This document shows positions 46,516 to 48,281 of a DNA stretch of 48,281 nucleotides, one piece after another (position 1 is the first letter of the stretch; every line of letters starts with the position of its first letter). A model generated the notes under the pieces. The model worked only from the letters and a program-made list of their open reading frames with translations. It did no database searches and was not told the DNA's origin. Both the position numbers and the translations under genes were made by a program. The stretch comes from CAZAAW01 sp964483325 (GTDB lineage Bacteria; Pseudomonadota; Alphaproteobacteria; Rhizobiales; Kaistiaceae), in the NCBI GenBank assembly GCA_964483325.1, contig CAZAAW010000020.1, forward strand, positions 1 through 48,281, given 5' to 3'.

Positions 46516-47085
46516 CTAGCGGCCTTCTTCCTCGGCAGCTTCGGCGCTCTCGTCCTCCTCGACGAGATCCTCGCGGGTCTCCATCTCGAACTCCTCGCGG
46601 GTCGTCAGATCCTCGCCGCGCGACTGGCGTTCCGCCTCGTCGACCGAGCGGGCGATATTGACGGTAACCGTCGCTTCCACCTCGGGGTGAAGGAGGACGG
46701 CGACCTGGTGCAGGCCGATCTCCTTCAGCGGATGGTTGAGGCCGACCTGCGTCCGCGCCACGGTGAAGCCGCCCTCGGTCATGACGTCGGCGAGGTCGCG
46801 GGTCGATACCGAGCCGTAGAGCTGGCCGGTTTCGCCGGCCTGGCGCACCAGAACGAAGCTCTGGCCGTTCAGCTTCGCCGCGACGGCCTCGGCCTCCTGC
46901 TTGCGCTCCAGATTGCGCGCTTCGAGGTTGACGCGCTCGGATTCGAATTTCAGCCGGTTGGCCTCGTTGGCGCGCAGCGCCTTGCCCTGCGGCAGCAGGA
47001 AATTGCGAGCATAGCCGTCGCGGACGCGGACCACGTCGCCCATCTGGCCGAGCCGGGCGATGCGTTCGAGGAGGATCACTTCCAT
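46516..47085 (-). CDS. rplI: 50S ribosomal protein L9
   Basis: L9 (189 aa). The N-terminal 23S rRNA-binding domain is MEVILLERIARLGQMGDVVRVRDGYARNFLLPQGKA; the long linker helix (ANRLKFESERVNLEARNLERKQ) leads to the C-terminal domain with GETGQLYGSVSTRDLADVM. An acidic tail (LVEEDESAEAAEEEGR) makes it about 40 residues longer than E. coli L9, as usual in Alphaproteobacteria. It is last in an operon with rpsR and the DUF2232 gene. Confidence 0.97.
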   Translation of the reverse strand: MEVILLERIARLGQMGDVVRVRDGYARNFLLPQGKALRANEANRLKFESERVNLEARNLERKQEAEAVAAKLNGQSFVLVRQAGETGQLYGSVSTRDLADVMTEGGFTVARTQVGLNHPLKEIGLHQVAVLLHPEVEATVTVNIARSVDEAERQSRGEDLTTREEFEMETREDLVEEDESAEAAEEEGR

Positions 47086-47109
47086 GGGGTCTTTCCTTCT
47101 TTTGCTGTG

Positions 47110-48066
47110 TCAGGTGCCGTGCGGGCCGCTACGCCGCGCACGGAAATTGAGGAAACTGTCGGCAAGCCCGATCAGCAGCGTCACGAACAGCGACACGCCG
47201 AGCAGGAAGAGCGTGTAGGTGAGGGCGAGGATGGCGAAGCGGGCAGGACGGCCGAGCGTCAGGGCGTGGATGACCGCCAGCCCGATCAGGCTATGGGCGA
47301 AGCCGAAGGCGCCGGCCACCGTGCCGGCGGCGTGGCCGATCGGCCCGCCGGCGAAGGAGAGCGCCAGCGCCAGGACGAAGACGCCGGCCGCCCAGGACGG
47401 CAGGGTCGTCGCCCATAGCGGCGTCTGCGGCCGCCGGGCCCGCCCGGAAGCGGCGACGATGCGCGATCCGAGCCAGGTGTTGAAGACCAGCATGAGCAGC
47501 GCCAGCGTCGCCGTCGTGAACGGCAGCAGGGCGATCTGCGCCCGGATGGCCGGCTCGATCTGCTCACGGGCCGGCGGCGCTCCCTCGCTGGCGGTGAGGA
47601 AGGCCTGCATGGCGTCGACGGTCTCGCGCGTCAGCTCGTCGAGATCGTAGCCGACCAGGATGCCGGTGAGCGTCACGCCGGCGGCAACGACGATTGCCGC
47701 ATGCAGGAGAATGCGGCCGAGCGGAAACCACTCCACGGCGGCTGGCGCGGCGGACTGGCGCGACAGTCCGGTGAGGTAGCAGACCCAGACTGTCGGCCCG
47801 GCGACGAGAAGCAGGGCCACAAGCGCCATCAGCGGCTCGACGCCGAGATAGAGGGAATAGCCGAGAATGACGGCACCCGTCGTCAGCGCGGCGCTGATGC
47901 CGGCAACGACACCCCAGCCGAGGGTGGCGACGGCAATCGGCAGCGGCGACAGGATGAACAGCGGCACGGCGACGCTGGTGCCGGTCATGATCGCCGACAG
48001 CAGCAGGACGCAGGCAATGCCGGCGCCGATGCCGAGGAGGATGCTGGTCGCGGGGTTGCCGCTCAT
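47110..48066 (-). CDS. DUF2232 membrane protein
   Basis: A 318-aa inner-membrane protein with about eight hydrophobic helices, for example ILLGIGAGIACVLLLSAIM, VATLGWGVVAGISAALTTGAVILG and FAILALTYTLFLLGVSLFVTLLIGL. Its place between rpsR and rplI is the usual one for DUF2232 (YybS-like) proteins in Hyphomicrobiales. Function unknown. The ATG at 48066 (MSGNPATSIL) fits; longer frames run into the hairpin upstream. Confidence 0.87.
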   Translation of the reverse strand: MSGNPATSILLGIGAGIACVLLLSAIMTGTSVAVPLFILSPLPIAVATLGWGVVAGISAALTTGAVILGYSLYLGVEPLMALVALLLVAGPTVWVCYLTGLSRQSAAPAAVEWFPLGRILLHAAIVVAAGVTLTGILVGYDLDELTRETVDAMQAFLTASEGAPPAREQIEPAIRAQIALLPFTTATLALLMLVFNTWLGSRIVAASGRARRPQTPLWATTLPSWAAGVFVLALALSFAGGPIGHAAGTVAGAFGFAHSLIGLAVIHALTLGRPARFAILALTYTLFLLGVSLFVTLLIGLADSFLNFRARRSGPHGT

Positions 48067-48136
48067 CGCTTTCGCTGTCCCGCATGCTGCGGTTAGAGAC
48101 AGGCGGCCCATGCCCCCGTCCCAACTCGTCGTGAAA

Positions 48137-48157
48137 GGCGGCCGGAGACCGGCCGCC
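48137..48157 (-). terminator. hairpin after rpsR
   Basis: GGCGGCCGG (48137-48145), loop AGA and CCGGCCGCC (48149-48157) form a perfect 9-bp stem 15 bases after the rpsR stop, followed by TTTC on the minus strand. As the DUF2232 and rplI genes lie beyond it, it may attenuate rather than end the ribosomal transcript. Confidence 0.65.
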
Positions 48158-48172
48158 ACCTTGGTCGGGCTC

Positions 48173-48281
48173 TTACTTGATGACGTAGGGCAGCAGGCCG
48201 AGGAAGCGGGCGCGCTTGATCGCCTTGGCGAGCTCGCGCTGCTTCTTGGCCGACACCGCCGTGATGCGCGACGGCACGATC
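48173..48281 (-). CDS. rpsR: 30S ribosomal protein S18 (3' part only)
   Basis: The last 35 codons of S18 are present, running off the window edge: IVPSRITAVSAKKQRELAKA followed by IKRARFLGLLPYVIK and a TAA stop. The conserved SRITAVSAKKQR motif makes the call certain. rpsF is expected just outside the window. Confidence 0.95.
   Translation of the reverse strand, partial: IVPSRITAVSAKKQRELAKAIKRARFLGLLPYVIK

Overview
The window is high-GC DNA from an alphaproteobacterium, most likely of the order Hyphomicrobiales (Rhizobiales). This rests on the conserved block rpsR / DUF2232 gene / rplI ... dnaB-alr-radA-cvpA-purF-SDR on the minus strand, on the families recognised (3-hydroxybutyrate dehydrogenase, cyclopropane fatty acid synthase, a long acidic L9) and on a REP-like palindrome typical of that order. 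I cannot name a genus from sequence alone.

Layout. (1) 1-3.8 kb: tRNA-Gln, then an EF-P cassette: efp (minus) facing epmA and epmB (plus). This is the elongation factor with Lys34 plus the ligase and the lysine 2,3-aminomutase that make and attach beta-lysine. The 652-bp gap between efp and epmA holds three degenerate 34-36 nt hairpin repeats with CRISPR geometry and a head-to-head pair of REP-like palindromes. (2) 3.5-9.5 kb: ordinary chromosomal genes (WYL mini-protein, aldo/keto reductase, 3-hydroxybutyrate dehydrogenase, RsmB-type methyltransferase, MTA/SAH nucleosidase-like protein, guaA).

(3) 9.5-19.4 kb: a decayed integrative and mobilizable element inserted at the 3' end of guaA. It carries a P4-type integrase broken by one amber codon, alpA, a MOBQ relaxase-helicase (traA), a recognisable oriT with a nic sequence one base from that of RSF1010, traC, traD, an AbiEii/AbiEi toxin-antitoxin pair with tandem TTTCNNGAAA operators, an excisionase-like HTH gene and a 3'-truncated hsdR. 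No type IV secretion, hsdM or hsdS genes are present. The right end is cut exactly at a GC palindrome abutting a debranching-enzyme gene, with no second copy of the guaA end seen there.

(4) 19.4-34.5 kb: glycogen-debranching enzyme plus glycosyltransferase, serine hydrolase, MAPEG protein, tRNA-Glu, glyoxalase I, a secreted TPR-caspase protein, ArsC/Spx-like protein, dienelactone hydrolase, TMEM175-like channel, L,D-transpeptidase, panB, YfgM-like protein, der, alpha/beta hydrolase and an SDR. (5) 34.5-48.3 kb: purF, cvpA, radA, alr and dnaB, then an inserted block (cpdB, an unrecognised 549-residue protein, cfa), then rplI, the DUF2232 gene and the 3' end of rpsR.

The most unusual items are the CRISPR-like array inside the EF-P locus, the element with its intact oriT but broken integrase, the abrupt codon-use switch in the last ~70 codons of guaA, and the unrecognised two-part protein at 43.4-45.0 kb.
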